In this document: piece by piece, positions 1-6,238 of the stretch
Position numbering within the stretch: position 1 is the stretch's first letter
How the letters are laid out: every line of letters starts with the position of its first letter
From: Candidatus Omnitrophota bacterium
Lineage (GTDB): Bacteria; Omnitrophota; Gorgyraeia; Duberdicusellales; 4484-171
Length of the DNA: 10,837 bases
Direction: 5' to 3'
Assembly (NCBI GenBank): GCA_028717025.1
Contig: JAQUOR010000038.1
Location: 1-10,837, forward strand
The notes under the pieces: generated by a model
Told to the model about the DNA's origin: nothing
What the model saw: the letters and a program-made list of their open reading frames with translations, nothing else
Database searches by the model: none
Translations under genes and position numbers: made by a program

Positions 1-204
1 CATGGTATAAGGGTCTTAAAACGGGTGCCCCTCGTTGAAACGCAGGACAAGGATGAAACCGTGCTTATCAATGTGATAACGTTTACGAACATCATCGAAC
101 GTTGGATCAAAGAGTATCCTGAACAATGGGGGTGGATACATCGTCGTTGGAAATCACGGCCTTCAGAAAAAATGGCGGATGTCAAATTTAAGATAGAAGC
201 TTAA
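1..204 (+). CDS. Lipid A acyltransferase, LpxL/HtrB family, C-terminal part
   Basis: Frame 1 is open from the first base to the TAA at 202-204 and encodes the last 67 residues of a protein whose start lies outside the window. The stretch around bases 100-155 reads IERWIKEYPEQWGWIHRRWK. This is the typical C-terminal signature of the LpxL/HtrB/LpxM lysophospholipid acyltransferase family (WI-x-x-x-PEQW-x-W-x-H-RRWK). These inner-membrane enzymes transfer a fatty acyl chain from acyl-ACP onto the lipid A precursor, on the cytoplasmic side. The catalytic HX4D motif and the N-terminal membrane helix would lie upstream and cannot be checked. The family call rests on the tail alone. I cannot tell LpxL from LpxM or from a related acyltransferase outside lipid A synthesis, so no gene symbol is given. 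The presence of lpxB at the other edge of the window supports an LPS-making organism. Confidence 0.8.
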   Translation, partial: HGIRVLKRVPLVETQDKDETVLINVITFTNIIERWIKEYPEQWGWIHRRWKSRPSEKMADVKFKIEA

Positions 205-230
205 TGTAAGAAAAATAGATTAAAAAAACA

Positions 231-258
231 TTGCAATAATCTCTACCTTTGATAAAAT
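231..258 (+). promoter_or_regulatory. Possible sigma-70 promoter for the ROK gene
   Basis: TTGCAA (231-236) and TAAAAT (253-258) are separated by 16 bases, in the AT-rich gap between the acyltransferase stop and the ROK-family start. The match is only moderate and the gap is AT-rich throughout, so chance similarity is possible. It would give a leader of about 45-50 bases ending in the AAGGAG ribosome binding site at 296-301. Confidence 0.35.
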
Positions 259-311
259 TTTTTTGAGTTGTATTTCGAGTGCGGGAAGCTGTTTTAAGGA
301 GAAAAAAGCAT

Positions 312-1277
312 ATGAAAAATAAATATAGTATCGGTATAGGATTAAACCTTTTTGATGCGCGAGCAATACTTTTGCGTGATGATGGGAAAGTCATCGCGCA
401 GATAGAAAAGAAAAGAGAGCAGGTGAGCGCCAACGAAACTATCGAGGTGCTTCTTGAGCTCTTTGAGGTGATTGTATCGAAAGCGAAACAATACAAAGAA
501 AATATCTCGGGCGTAGGCCTTGCGTTGGGAGGTATTGTCGATGGCACAAAAGGCATTGTGCATTGGCCTCAGAAGCAAAATTCATCATATACCTATATAT
601 CGGTGCCCCTGAAGGATTATCTTGAGAAGAAATTCGGGTTTCCCGTTACGCTTGAGAACGATGCAAATGCGTGCGCCTGGGCGGAACACGTGACCAATTT
701 TCCTAAATGTAAAAACATGCTTTATATGTTTTCCGGGGTCGGCTGCGGCATCGTGATTGACGGTCATATTTATAGAGGTAAGAACGGAGGGGCGGGCGAA
801 CTATTCTTGAATCATCAGAAAACCATGAATTGTACATTGGGTGATTTTTCTTTCCTGCGTCAGTGGCCCGTTGATTTGAATATGGTTAAACGCGCGAAAG
901 AACTGGTTTCCCTGGGGAAGGATACCGCGCTCATTAAGAAGATTACCCCCACGGGGGACCTGGCATTAAAAGATATTTTTACCGAGGCAGGCAAAAAAGA
1001 CAAGGTCGCAAAAGAGATACTTAAGGAAGCCGCCGCCTGTCTGGGAGCAAAAATCGCATTTTTAGTGAACCTGCTCAACCCTGAAGTCGTTGTAGTCGGG
1101 GGAGGGATCGAAGGGGCAGGAGAATCATTCCTTGAAGAGTGTGCCGATACGGTTAAGAATTTCTCTTTCAGCGAGATGCGTAATAACTTAAAGGTCACCC
1201 TGTCCCAATTAGGTGAAAATGCAACTTCACTGGGAGCAGCATCGATTATATTTGGAGAAAATTCTTTACAAGAATAA
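312..1277 (+). CDS. ROK-family protein (degenerate sugar kinase or sugar sensor)
   Basis: This 321-residue protein has the ROK (repressor/ORF/kinase) fold of the actin-like ATPase superfamily. It retains ENDANA (residues 115-120, with the usual catalytic Asp at 117), a GVGCGIVIDG phosphate-loop-like segment (142-151), a GGAGE segment (159-163), VVVVGGG (259-265) and LGENATSLGAA near the end. Several usual marks are missing. The N-terminal DxGGT loop reads GIGLNL, the GH after GGAGE is replaced by LFLNH, and the zinc-binding CxCGxxGC is reduced to a lone Cys (174). No helix-turn-helix precedes the domain, so it is neither a canonical kinase nor a full NagC/XylR repressor. It may be a low-activity kinase, a diverged kinase with other specificity, or a ligand sensor. 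The ATG at 312 is chosen because AAGGAG at 296-301 precedes it. An in-frame extension to 279 lacks such a site. A LacI-type regulator lies 1.3 kb downstream, but no sugar enzyme is nearby to suggest a substrate. Confidence 0.85.
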   Translation: MKNKYSIGIGLNLFDARAILLRDDGKVIAQIEKKREQVSANETIEVLLELFEVIVSKAKQYKENISGVGLALGGIVDGTKGIVHWPQKQNSSYTYISVPLKDYLEKKFGFPVTLENDANACAWAEHVTNFPKCKNMLYMFSGVGCGIVIDGHIYRGKNGGAGELFLNHQKTMNCTLGDFSFLRQWPVDLNMVKRAKELVSLGKDTALIKKITPTGDLALKDIFTEAGKKDKVAKEILKEAAACLGAKIAFLVNLLNPEVVVVGGGIEGAGESFLEECADTVKNFSFSEMRNNLKVTLSQLGENATSLGAASIIFGENSLQE

Positions 1278-1292
1278 TTTCTGTGCTATACT
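1265..1292 (+). promoter_or_regulatory. Promoter for the coiled-coil membrane protein gene
   Basis: TTTACA (1265-1270), a 16-base spacer and TATACT (1287-1292) form a good sigma-70 match. The TGC just before the -10 makes it an extended -10 element. The -35 lies inside the last codons of the ROK gene. Transcription would start near 1299, giving a leader of about 13 bases that is mostly the ribosome binding site GGGAGGTGG at 1302-1310. This suggests that the downstream gene can be expressed independently of the ROK gene. Confidence 0.5.
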
Positions 1293-1311
1293 TAAAAAAA
1301 AGGGAGGTGGT

Positions 1312-2490
1312 ATGGATAAAACAAAGATAATTCCTATTATTTTACTTGTTATTATCCTGATCGTCGGGTATGCAGCTTTCAGTTTTTATACTACCAGTAA
1401 AAATCTTACCGAAGAGAAGGCAAAATTGGAGGATGAAAATAAGCGCCTCTTCCAAGATAAGAGGGAACTCCAAGACCGCAGCACCAAACTGGAGACTGAC
1501 AACAAAGAGTTGCGTGCAAAACAGGAAGAGGTTCAGAAAGAGCTTGATCGTATAGATAAAGAAAGAGGCGATCTGCAGAAAAAATATGAAGAAGTCGCGC
1601 AACAGCGCGATATGCTTGTTGAGCAACTTAAAAAACCCAGGGTAGCCGCCAGCGAATCCACCATGCAGGTACAGACACCGCAAGCAGTGAGTGCCCCCTC
1701 GTCAGATGAATATTGGGTAGATTTTGTTAAGACAAAAGCAAAACTTGAAGCTCAGGTCGAAAACTTGAATAAAGACCTTCTTGAGTCTAAGGGTAAATTA
1801 GCTGAAATGGATAAGAACGCTAAAGAACTGAGCATCAAGATTGATGAATTGTCCAAAGAAAAAGAGCGTCTTGACGCCGACATTACCTTTAAAGAAAGGA
1901 CGTTAAGTATTATGAGCCGCGATTTAGTGAGCGAACGCGAAGGCCGCAAGGTTGCCGTTGAAGAGCTTAACAAGTTGCGCTCGGAGAATGTCAGTTTAAA
2001 ACGCGAATTGATTTTATCCAACAAAGAAAAGATGCAGTTACAAGGCACCATGAGAGACACCATGGAAAAGAAAGATTCTTTGGAAAGGAGAATCGGCGAG
2101 ATAGACAGAGTTTTACGCGAGAAAGCAATCACCCTGGAGGAACTGCAAGAGCAGATGAAGACCGCGGTAAAAGGCGGTAAGGCAGTCATTGCCAAGGAAT
2201 CAGCATCGGTCGAATTACCTCCTATCGTGGTTAAACCGGGAGTTGCTTCGGGTTTAAGGGGAGTGCGAGGAGAGACTATCGCCGTTAACGAAGAAGAGAA
2301 ATTCATCGTCGTTAACTTAGGCGAAGCGTCCGGAGTAAGACCCGGAGTCCAGCTGGTAGTTTTACGAGGCGATAAGGAAATAGGCACCGTTGAAATCATA
2401 GAGACACGTCGAGACATATCTGCTGCCGACATAAAAGAAGTTGTTGCAGGTTTCATGATTCAAAAAGGCGATCTAGTTGTAAGTAAATAA
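1312..2490 (+). CDS. Membrane-anchored coiled-coil protein with C-terminal beta domain
   Basis: I do not recognise a named family for this 392-residue protein. Residues 6-26 form one hydrophobic helix preceded by a short charged start (MDKTK), which suggests a signal anchor with the bulk of the protein in the periplasm. Residues about 30-108 are a Lys/Glu/Leu-rich heptad-like coiled coil. A Ser/Pro/Ala/Gln linker follows (about 110-133), then DEYWVDF (132-138) and a second long coiled coil (about 140-290). The end (about 308-392) is a compact valine- and glycine-rich domain with G-V-R-P-G (341-345) and a final KGDLVVSK. It resembles small beta-barrel domains in which a protein closes on a G-x-x-x-GD-x-V segment. 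The layout suggests a structural or scaffolding role in the cell envelope, which is inference. The ATG at 1312 follows a strong GGGAGGTGG site. An in-frame upstream extension to 1213 overlaps the ROK gene and would put non-hydrophobic sequence before the membrane helix, so it was rejected. Confidence 0.75.
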   Translation: MDKTKIIPIILLVIILIVGYAAFSFYTTSKNLTEEKAKLEDENKRLFQDKRELQDRSTKLETDNKELRAKQEEVQKELDRIDKERGDLQKKYEEVAQQRDMLVEQLKKPRVAASESTMQVQTPQAVSAPSSDEYWVDFVKTKAKLEAQVENLNKDLLESKGKLAEMDKNAKELSIKIDELSKEKERLDADITFKERTLSIMSRDLVSEREGRKVAVEELNKLRSENVSLKRELILSNKEKMQLQGTMRDTMEKKDSLERRIGEIDRVLREKAITLEELQEQMKTAVKGGKAVIAKESASVELPPIVVKPGVASGLRGVRGETIAVNEEEKFIVVNLGEASGVRPGVQLVVLRGDKEIGTVEIIETRRDISAADIKEVVAGFMIQKGDLVVSK

Positions 2491-2502
2491 GTAATCCTGA
2501 CT

Positions 2503-2543
2503 CTTAGGCTGCGTAGAAAGAATTTTCTTTCTACGCGTCTAAG
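2503..2543 (+). terminator. Strong stem-loop between coiled-coil gene and lacI-type gene
   Basis: Arms 2511-2522 (GCGTAGAAAGAA) and 2525-2536 are perfect inverted repeats around a 2-base centre. In RNA this would be about a 10-bp stem with a 6-base loop. An outer CTTAG (2503-2507)/CTAAG (2539-2543) pair extends it after an imperfect junction. It starts 12 bases after the stop codon of the coiled-coil gene, which suits a transcript end. Only a short TTTT (2548-2551) follows, so intrinsic termination would be weak. As DNA, the symmetry would also suit an operator upstream of the LacI-type gene. Confidence 0.5.
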
Positions 2544-2573
2544 GGGATTTTCGAACATCACGGGGCATACCTG

Positions 2574-3572
2574 GTGTCCTCTTCTAATAAAATAACCATT
2601 AAAGAAGTTGCAAAGCGCGCGGGCGTTTCTATAGCGACCGTTTCCCGTTACCTCAACAATCCATCCTCACTCAAAGACGAAAACCGCAGAAAAGTAGACA
2701 GAGTCGCTCGGGAGGTGAATTATCAGCCTCTTATGTATGCGAGGCGTCTTGCCGGAGGAAAACTTAATACCTTTGGTTTGATAATTCCCGGCTACGAAGA
2801 CATCTTTTATTCGTTCTATGCTCTCGAAATTATTCGTGGCGTAGGAATGGCATTGGATAAAGAAGAATTGGATTTACACCTTCACATTTTTAGCGGAAAA
2901 GATACGTTTAAAACTTCACTCGTTGACGGCGCGATTTTTGCCGACATCATCGGTAACGATGCGCAACTGCAGCGATTGTCAAAAGAAGAATTTCCGCTTG
3001 TCGTCATCAACCGTAAACTCGATGATCCCGCCATAAGCTGTGTTTCAATTAATAATTTCAAAGGCGCCTATGATGCTACGGAATTTCTCACGCATCATGG
3101 CCACAAACGTATTGCGCATTTGGCCGGAGATGTGCGCGTTCAATGCGCCAATGAGCGCTTAGAGGGATATAAGGCAGCGCTTAAGAAAAACGGGCTGGAA
3201 GTTAAAAGCGAGTACATTAAGTTTACCAAATTTTCCCGTAAAGAAGCGCGGGATACGTTGGAAGAACTCTTTGCATTAAAAAATCCTCCCACGGCGGTTC
3301 TTTGTTGCAGCGACGAGGTGGCGAGCGAAGCGCTGGCGTATAGCGAAGAGAAGCGAATCAACGTCCCGAAGGATTTAAGCGTTATCGGTTTTGACGACAA
3401 TCCCCACTGTCTCTATGGAAGTTTGATGCTCACTACGGTCAGACAGCCCATCATGAAAATGGCTTCATTGGGGGTGGAAATTTTGCGCGATACGTTAAAA
3501 AAGAAGCTTCCCCCGCAAAAAATTGTTCTTGAAACCGAGCTTATCGTCCGGGACACGGTTAACTTTTTATAA
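2574..3572 (+). CDS. LacI-family transcriptional regulator
   Basis: The 332-residue length and domain order are those of a full LacI/GalR repressor. The N-terminal helix-turn-helix (about residues 7-30) contains ITIKEVAKRAGVSIATVSRY, the family DNA-recognition signature. A hinge region (about 48-62, YQPLMYARRLAGG) leads into a periplasmic-binding-protein-like effector domain. Further family marks are RLEGYKAALKKNG (195-207), DLSVIGFDD (267-275), LTTVRQP (286-292) and the ending ELIVRDTVNFL. Such proteins bind palindromic operators as dimers or tetramers and release them on binding a sugar or nucleoside effector. The effector cannot be read from sequence. The start is GTG at 2574, only 8 bases after a poor CGGGG site. 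CTG at 2571 is the only close alternative, and the frame is closed by TAG at 2514-2516. No transporter or hydrolase is adjacent, so the regulon is probably elsewhere. The stop codon overlaps the first NrdR-like box of the downstream nrdJ control region. Confidence 0.93.
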   Translation: MSSSNKITIKEVAKRAGVSIATVSRYLNNPSSLKDENRRKVDRVAREVNYQPLMYARRLAGGKLNTFGLIIPGYEDIFYSFYALEIIRGVGMALDKEELDLHLHIFSGKDTFKTSLVDGAIFADIIGNDAQLQRLSKEEFPLVVINRKLDDPAISCVSINNFKGAYDATEFLTHHGHKRIAHLAGDVRVQCANERLEGYKAALKKNGLEVKSEYIKFTKFSRKEARDTLEELFALKNPPTAVLCCSDEVASEALAYSEEKRINVPKDLSVIGFDDNPHCLYGSLMLTTVRQPIMKMASLGVEILRDTLKKKLPPQKIVLETELIVRDTVNFL

Positions 3573-3585
3573 CAATATATTGTAG
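3570..3585 (+). promoter_or_regulatory. NrdR box-like site 1
   Basis: TAACAATATATTGTAG contains the perfect 12-bp palindrome ACAATATATTGT (3572-3583). It matches about 12 of 16 positions of the NrdR box consensus (acaCwAtATaTwGtgt). It overlaps the stop codon of the upstream LacI-type gene. Its centre is 31 bp from that of site 2, the three-helical-turn spacing usual for tandem NrdR boxes. Confidence 0.65.
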
Positions 3586-3600
3586 GTATCTTTTTCCATA

Positions 3601-3616
3601 GCACAATATATAGTAT
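3601..3616 (+). promoter_or_regulatory. NrdR box-like site 2
   Basis: GCACAATATATAGTAT matches about 14 of 16 positions of the NrdR box consensus (acaCwAtATaTwGtgt). It ends five bases before the -35 hexamer of the predicted nrdJ promoter. NrdR is a zinc-ribbon/ATP-cone repressor that binds such paired boxes upstream of ribonucleotide reductase operons when dATP is high. The nrdR gene itself is not in this window. Confidence 0.72.
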
Positions 3617-3621
3617 TTTTA

Positions 3622-3650
3622 TTGACACGAACTCAAAAGAGTGGTATAAA
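3622..3650 (+). promoter_or_regulatory. Near-consensus sigma-70 promoter of nrdJ
   Basis: TTGACA (3622-3627) and TATAAA (3645-3650) are separated by exactly 17 bases. The match is six of six at -35 and five of six at -10. Transcription would start near 3657 and leave a leader of about 65 bases. That leader contains CCTC-AGAA-GAGG (3661-3672), an all-AT inverted repeat (3685-3703) and the AAGGAAGG ribosome binding site (3708-3715). Confidence 0.75.
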
Positions 3651-3721
3651 AAATTATTCACCTCAGAAGAGGAAAAAGTTTTCTTAATTTTTTTTAAAAA
3701 TTATCGAAAGGAAGGTCAAAC

Positions 3722-6022
3722 ATGGATGAAAAGTTAAGCTTCTCCTCAAACGCCCTCATCGTTTTGAAAAAACGTTATCTTAAAAAAGATGAAAAAGGAA
3801 CCGTCACTGAAACCCCGAAACAATTAGTCGAACGCGTTGCTGACGCGGTAGCATCGATTGAACGGCGCTATGGTGCGGATAAAGCGAAGGTCGAAGAGAC
3901 AAAAAAGAGTTTTTTTGAAATCATCGCAAATTTGGAATTCTCTCCCAATTCCCCCACCTTAATGAATGCCGGAAAAGATTTAGGGCAACTTTCTGCTTGT
4001 TTTGTCGTTCCGGTTGACGATTCCATGGAATCTATTTTTGATGCAATAAAAGCAACCGCGCTGATACACAAAACAGGCGGAGGAACGGGATTTAGTTTCT
4101 CACGGCTACGTCCCCACACGAGCGTCGTTAAGTCCACGGGAGGTGTAGCAAGCGGTCCTGTGTCGTTTATGAAAGTTTTTGACGCAGCAACGCAGGCGGT
4201 CAAGCAGGGAGGGACCCGTCGGGGCGCTAACATGGGGATTGTACGCGTCGATCATCCCGACGTAATTGAGTTTATCAAGTGCAAAGAGAAAGAAGGCGAG
4301 ATTTCTAATTTCAATATTTCTGTTGCGCTTACCGATGAGTTCATGGACAAGGTATTAAAAGAGGAAGAATACAGTTTAGTCGACCCGCACACTCGGACGA
4401 TTGTCAAATCAATGCACGCCCCGGAAGTCTTCGACCTCATTGCTTCGTATGCATATAAAAATGGCGAACCGGGAATCATTTTTATCGATAGAATAAACCA
4501 TACCAATCCGACTCCTCAACTTGGTAATATTGAAAGTACCAACCCGTGCGGAGAACAACCGCTGCTTCCCTTTGAATCGTGCAATTTGGGTTCCATTAAC
4601 CTCGCAAAGATGCTTAAGGCAAACGATAAGAATTTTGAGGTTGATTGGAATAATTTAAAAAAAGTAACTACGCTTGCCACGCGGTTCCTGGATAATGTCA
4701 TTGAGGCCAATAAATTTCCTCTGCCGCAGATCAAAGAGAACACTTTAAAAACCAGAAAAATAGGTCTTGGAGTTATGGGGTGGGCAACGATGCTTGGGTT
4801 TTTGCGTATCCCCTATGATAGCGATGAAGCGCTTGAACTTGCCAAAAAGATAGCCGGTTTTATCTATAATTGCGCAAAAGAGGAATCCATTAAGCTTGCG
4901 AAAGAGCGCGGAGTTTTTCCTGCATGGAAAGGCAGCACCTGGCAGGAAAAAGGCATAAAAATCCGCAACGCCACGCTCACTACTATTGCGCCTACAGGAA
5001 CGATAAGCATTATTGCCGGTCCCACCTCTTCGGGCATAGAGCCAAATTTTGCTCTCTGTTTCTTCCGAAACGTGCTTGAAGGGGAGAAGTTGATAGAAAT
5101 CGATCCTGCCTTTGAGTATATCGCTAAACAGGAAGGTTTTTACTCAGAAGAGTTGATGAAAAAGATTGCCGCAGGGGAAAGCATCCAGAACATGCAGGAA
5201 GTGCCTGACAATGTCAAGCGAGTTTTTAAAACCGCCATGGAAATTACGCCGTTCTGGCACATAAAACAGCAGGCGATTTTCCAGGAATATACGGATAACG
5301 CCGTTTCGAAAACCATTAATCTGCCCAATTCCGCAAGCGTTGAGGATGTTAAAGAAGCCTATTTATTATCCTACAAACTTGGCTGTAAGGGAATTACGGT
5401 ATATCGCGACGGCTCACGGGATGTTCAGGTTTTAACCCTCGATAATAACAAGAAAAAAGAAGAGGTTAACGAAAGAGCTGTAGTTACGGAAAAAAGCGAT
5501 ATGCAGATGGTCTCGTTCCCCCGGCCGCGACCCGAAGTTATTTTGGGTACCACTACAAAAGTGACTACCGGTTGCGGAAATCTTTACATTACCATTAACC
5601 ACGATGAAGAAGGTAATTTCTTTGAGGTATTTACTCAGATGGGCAAAGCCGGAGGATGTGCTGCCTCACAACTTGAAGCTTTAGGCAGGCTTATTTCGTT
5701 GTCGCTTCGCGGCGGCATTGACATTAAAGTCGTGGTAGAGCAGCTTAAAGGGATCAGATGTCCATCTCCAAGCTGGGCAAACGGTAAAAAGATTTTTTCC
5801 TGCGCCGACGCTATTGCAAGAGTATTAGAAAAAAGAGCTATAGATCAGAAAGAAGTAGTAAGCGTTGAAGTCCCCGTGATTAAGAAAGAAGAAAAGGTAT
5901 TAGTTAAAAAAAGCAACGCAGCTTTTAGCAACATCGTAGGGGTCTGTCCTGAATGCGGATTTGCTTTAAGGCACCAGGAAGGATGCATGCTTTGCGATGC
6001 TTGTGGATATTCTAAGTGCTAA
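3722..6022 (+). CDS. nrdJ: Adenosylcobalamin-dependent (class II) ribonucleotide reductase
   Basis: This 766-residue enzyme reduces ribonucleotides to deoxyribonucleotides using a radical generated from adenosylcobalamin, with no oxygen requirement. Visible active-site elements are the redox Cys pair C93 (QLSACFV) and C287 (FESCNLGSINL), the NPCGEQ loop (274-279) with N274, radical Cys C276 and E278, and the substrate-phosphate motif PTGTIS (424-429). Residues about 60-570 form the ten-stranded barrel. A linker follows (about 570-605). Then comes the extra domain typical of bacterial NrdJ (about 610-705, with TGCGN, GGCAASQLEALGRL and CADAIA). The C-terminal zinc-ribbon-like tail has Cys 742, 745, 755, 758, 761 and 766, which probably carry reducing equivalents to the active site. 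No N-terminal ATP-cone is apparent; the barrel region begins within the first 70 residues. The ATG at 3722 follows AAGGAAGG with six-base spacing. It has its own promoter and probable NrdR control. No class I or III reductase gene is nearby. Confidence 0.96.
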   Translation: MDEKLSFSSNALIVLKKRYLKKDEKGTVTETPKQLVERVADAVASIERRYGADKAKVEETKKSFFEIIANLEFSPNSPTLMNAGKDLGQLSACFVVPVDDSMESIFDAIKATALIHKTGGGTGFSFSRLRPHTSVVKSTGGVASGPVSFMKVFDAATQAVKQGGTRRGANMGIVRVDHPDVIEFIKCKEKEGEISNFNISVALTDEFMDKVLKEEEYSLVDPHTRTIVKSMHAPEVFDLIASYAYKNGEPGIIFIDRINHTNPTPQLGNIESTNPCGEQPLLPFESCNLGSINLAKMLKANDKNFEVDWNNLKKVTTLATRFLDNVIEANKFPLPQIKENTLKTRKIGLGVMGWATMLGFLRIPYDSDEALELAKKIAGFIYNCAKEESIKLAKERGVFPAWKGSTWQEKGIKIRNATLTTIAPTGTISIIAGPTSSGIEPNFALCFFRNVLEGEKLIEIDPAFEYIAKQEGFYSEELMKKIAAGESIQNMQEVPDNVKRVFKTAMEITPFWHIKQQAIFQEYTDNAVSKTINLPNSASVEDVKEAYLLSYKLGCKGITVYRDGSRDVQVLTLDNNKKKEEVNERAVVTEKSDMQMVSFPRPRPEVILGTTTKVTTGCGNLYITINHDEEGNFFEVFTQMGKAGGCAASQLEALGRLISLSLRGGIDIKVVVEQLKGIRCPSPSWANGKKIFSCADAIARVLEKRAIDQKEVVSVEVPVIKKEEKVLVKKSNAAFSNIVGVCPECGFALRHQEGCMLCDACGYSKC

Positions 6023-6023
6023 T

Positions 6024-6218
6024 ACGCAGATAATCGTAGATTGGAAGATACAGATTAGCGCAGATTTAGTATATCGTAATTCGTCTATTGGTTGCGCTGT
6101 TCGTTTCGTATGTCGTTTTATAGATTACGTCTTAAAATGACGATTTACGTTTACCGCAACCGTTTGACGAAAATTTCTATCTGTGTTAATCTGTTTTTTT
6201 ATCTGTGTCCATCTGTGT
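6024..6218. repeat. Long imperfect inverted-repeat element, copy 1 (GCAGAT/ATCTGTGT family)
   Basis: This element fills most of the 216-base gap between nrdJ and gpmA. The left arm (6024-6067) holds ACGCAGAT, CGTAGAT and CAGATTAGCGCAGAT. The right arm (about 6179-6218) holds ATCTGTGTTAATCTG and two further ATCTGTGT units. CAGATTAGCGCAGAT (6051-6065) pairs along its full 15 bases with 6179-6193 if two G-U pairs are allowed. ACGCAGAT (6024-6031) pairs with ATCTGTGT (6211-6218). The roughly 110-base core has further symmetry: GTCGTTTTA/TAAAATGAC around 6112-6140, and GGTTGCG near 6090 against CGCAACC near 6155. I see no reading frame in it. A related element lies at 9685-9800. It may be a nonautonomous mobile repeat or a structured 3' region of nrdJ mRNA. 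Confidence 0.7.
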
Positions 6219-6238
6219 AAACAAAAGAAAGGAAAACA

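Noticed and set aside
279..311. Upstream extension of the ROK reading frame
   Set aside because: No ribosome binding site precedes it, and the extra residues are basic and unlike the family N-terminus. AAGGAG at 296-301 serves the ATG at 312.
1213..1311. Upstream extension of the coiled-coil protein frame
   Set aside because: It overlaps the ROK gene and would place 33 non-family residues before the membrane helix. The ATG at 1312 has a strong Shine-Dalgarno.
1752..2456. 234-residue frame on the minus strand opposite the coiled-coil gene
   Set aside because: It is Ser/Leu/Phe-rich low-complexity sequence expected as the antisense shadow of Lys/Glu codons, with no recognisable motif.
3651..3721. 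Cobalamin riboswitch before the B12-dependent reductase
   Set aside because: The leader is only about 65-70 bases and lacks a B12-box sequence, far too short for a cobalamin riboswitch.
6164..6192. TTGACG-N17-TTAATC as a gpmA promoter
   Set aside because: The -10 match is poor, and it lies inside the repeat arm whose bases are explained by pairing with the left arm.
6024..6218. CRISPR-like array from repeated ATCTGTGT/GCAGAT units
   Set aside because: The units are 7-8 bases, inverted and irregularly spaced, and there are no cas genes nearby.
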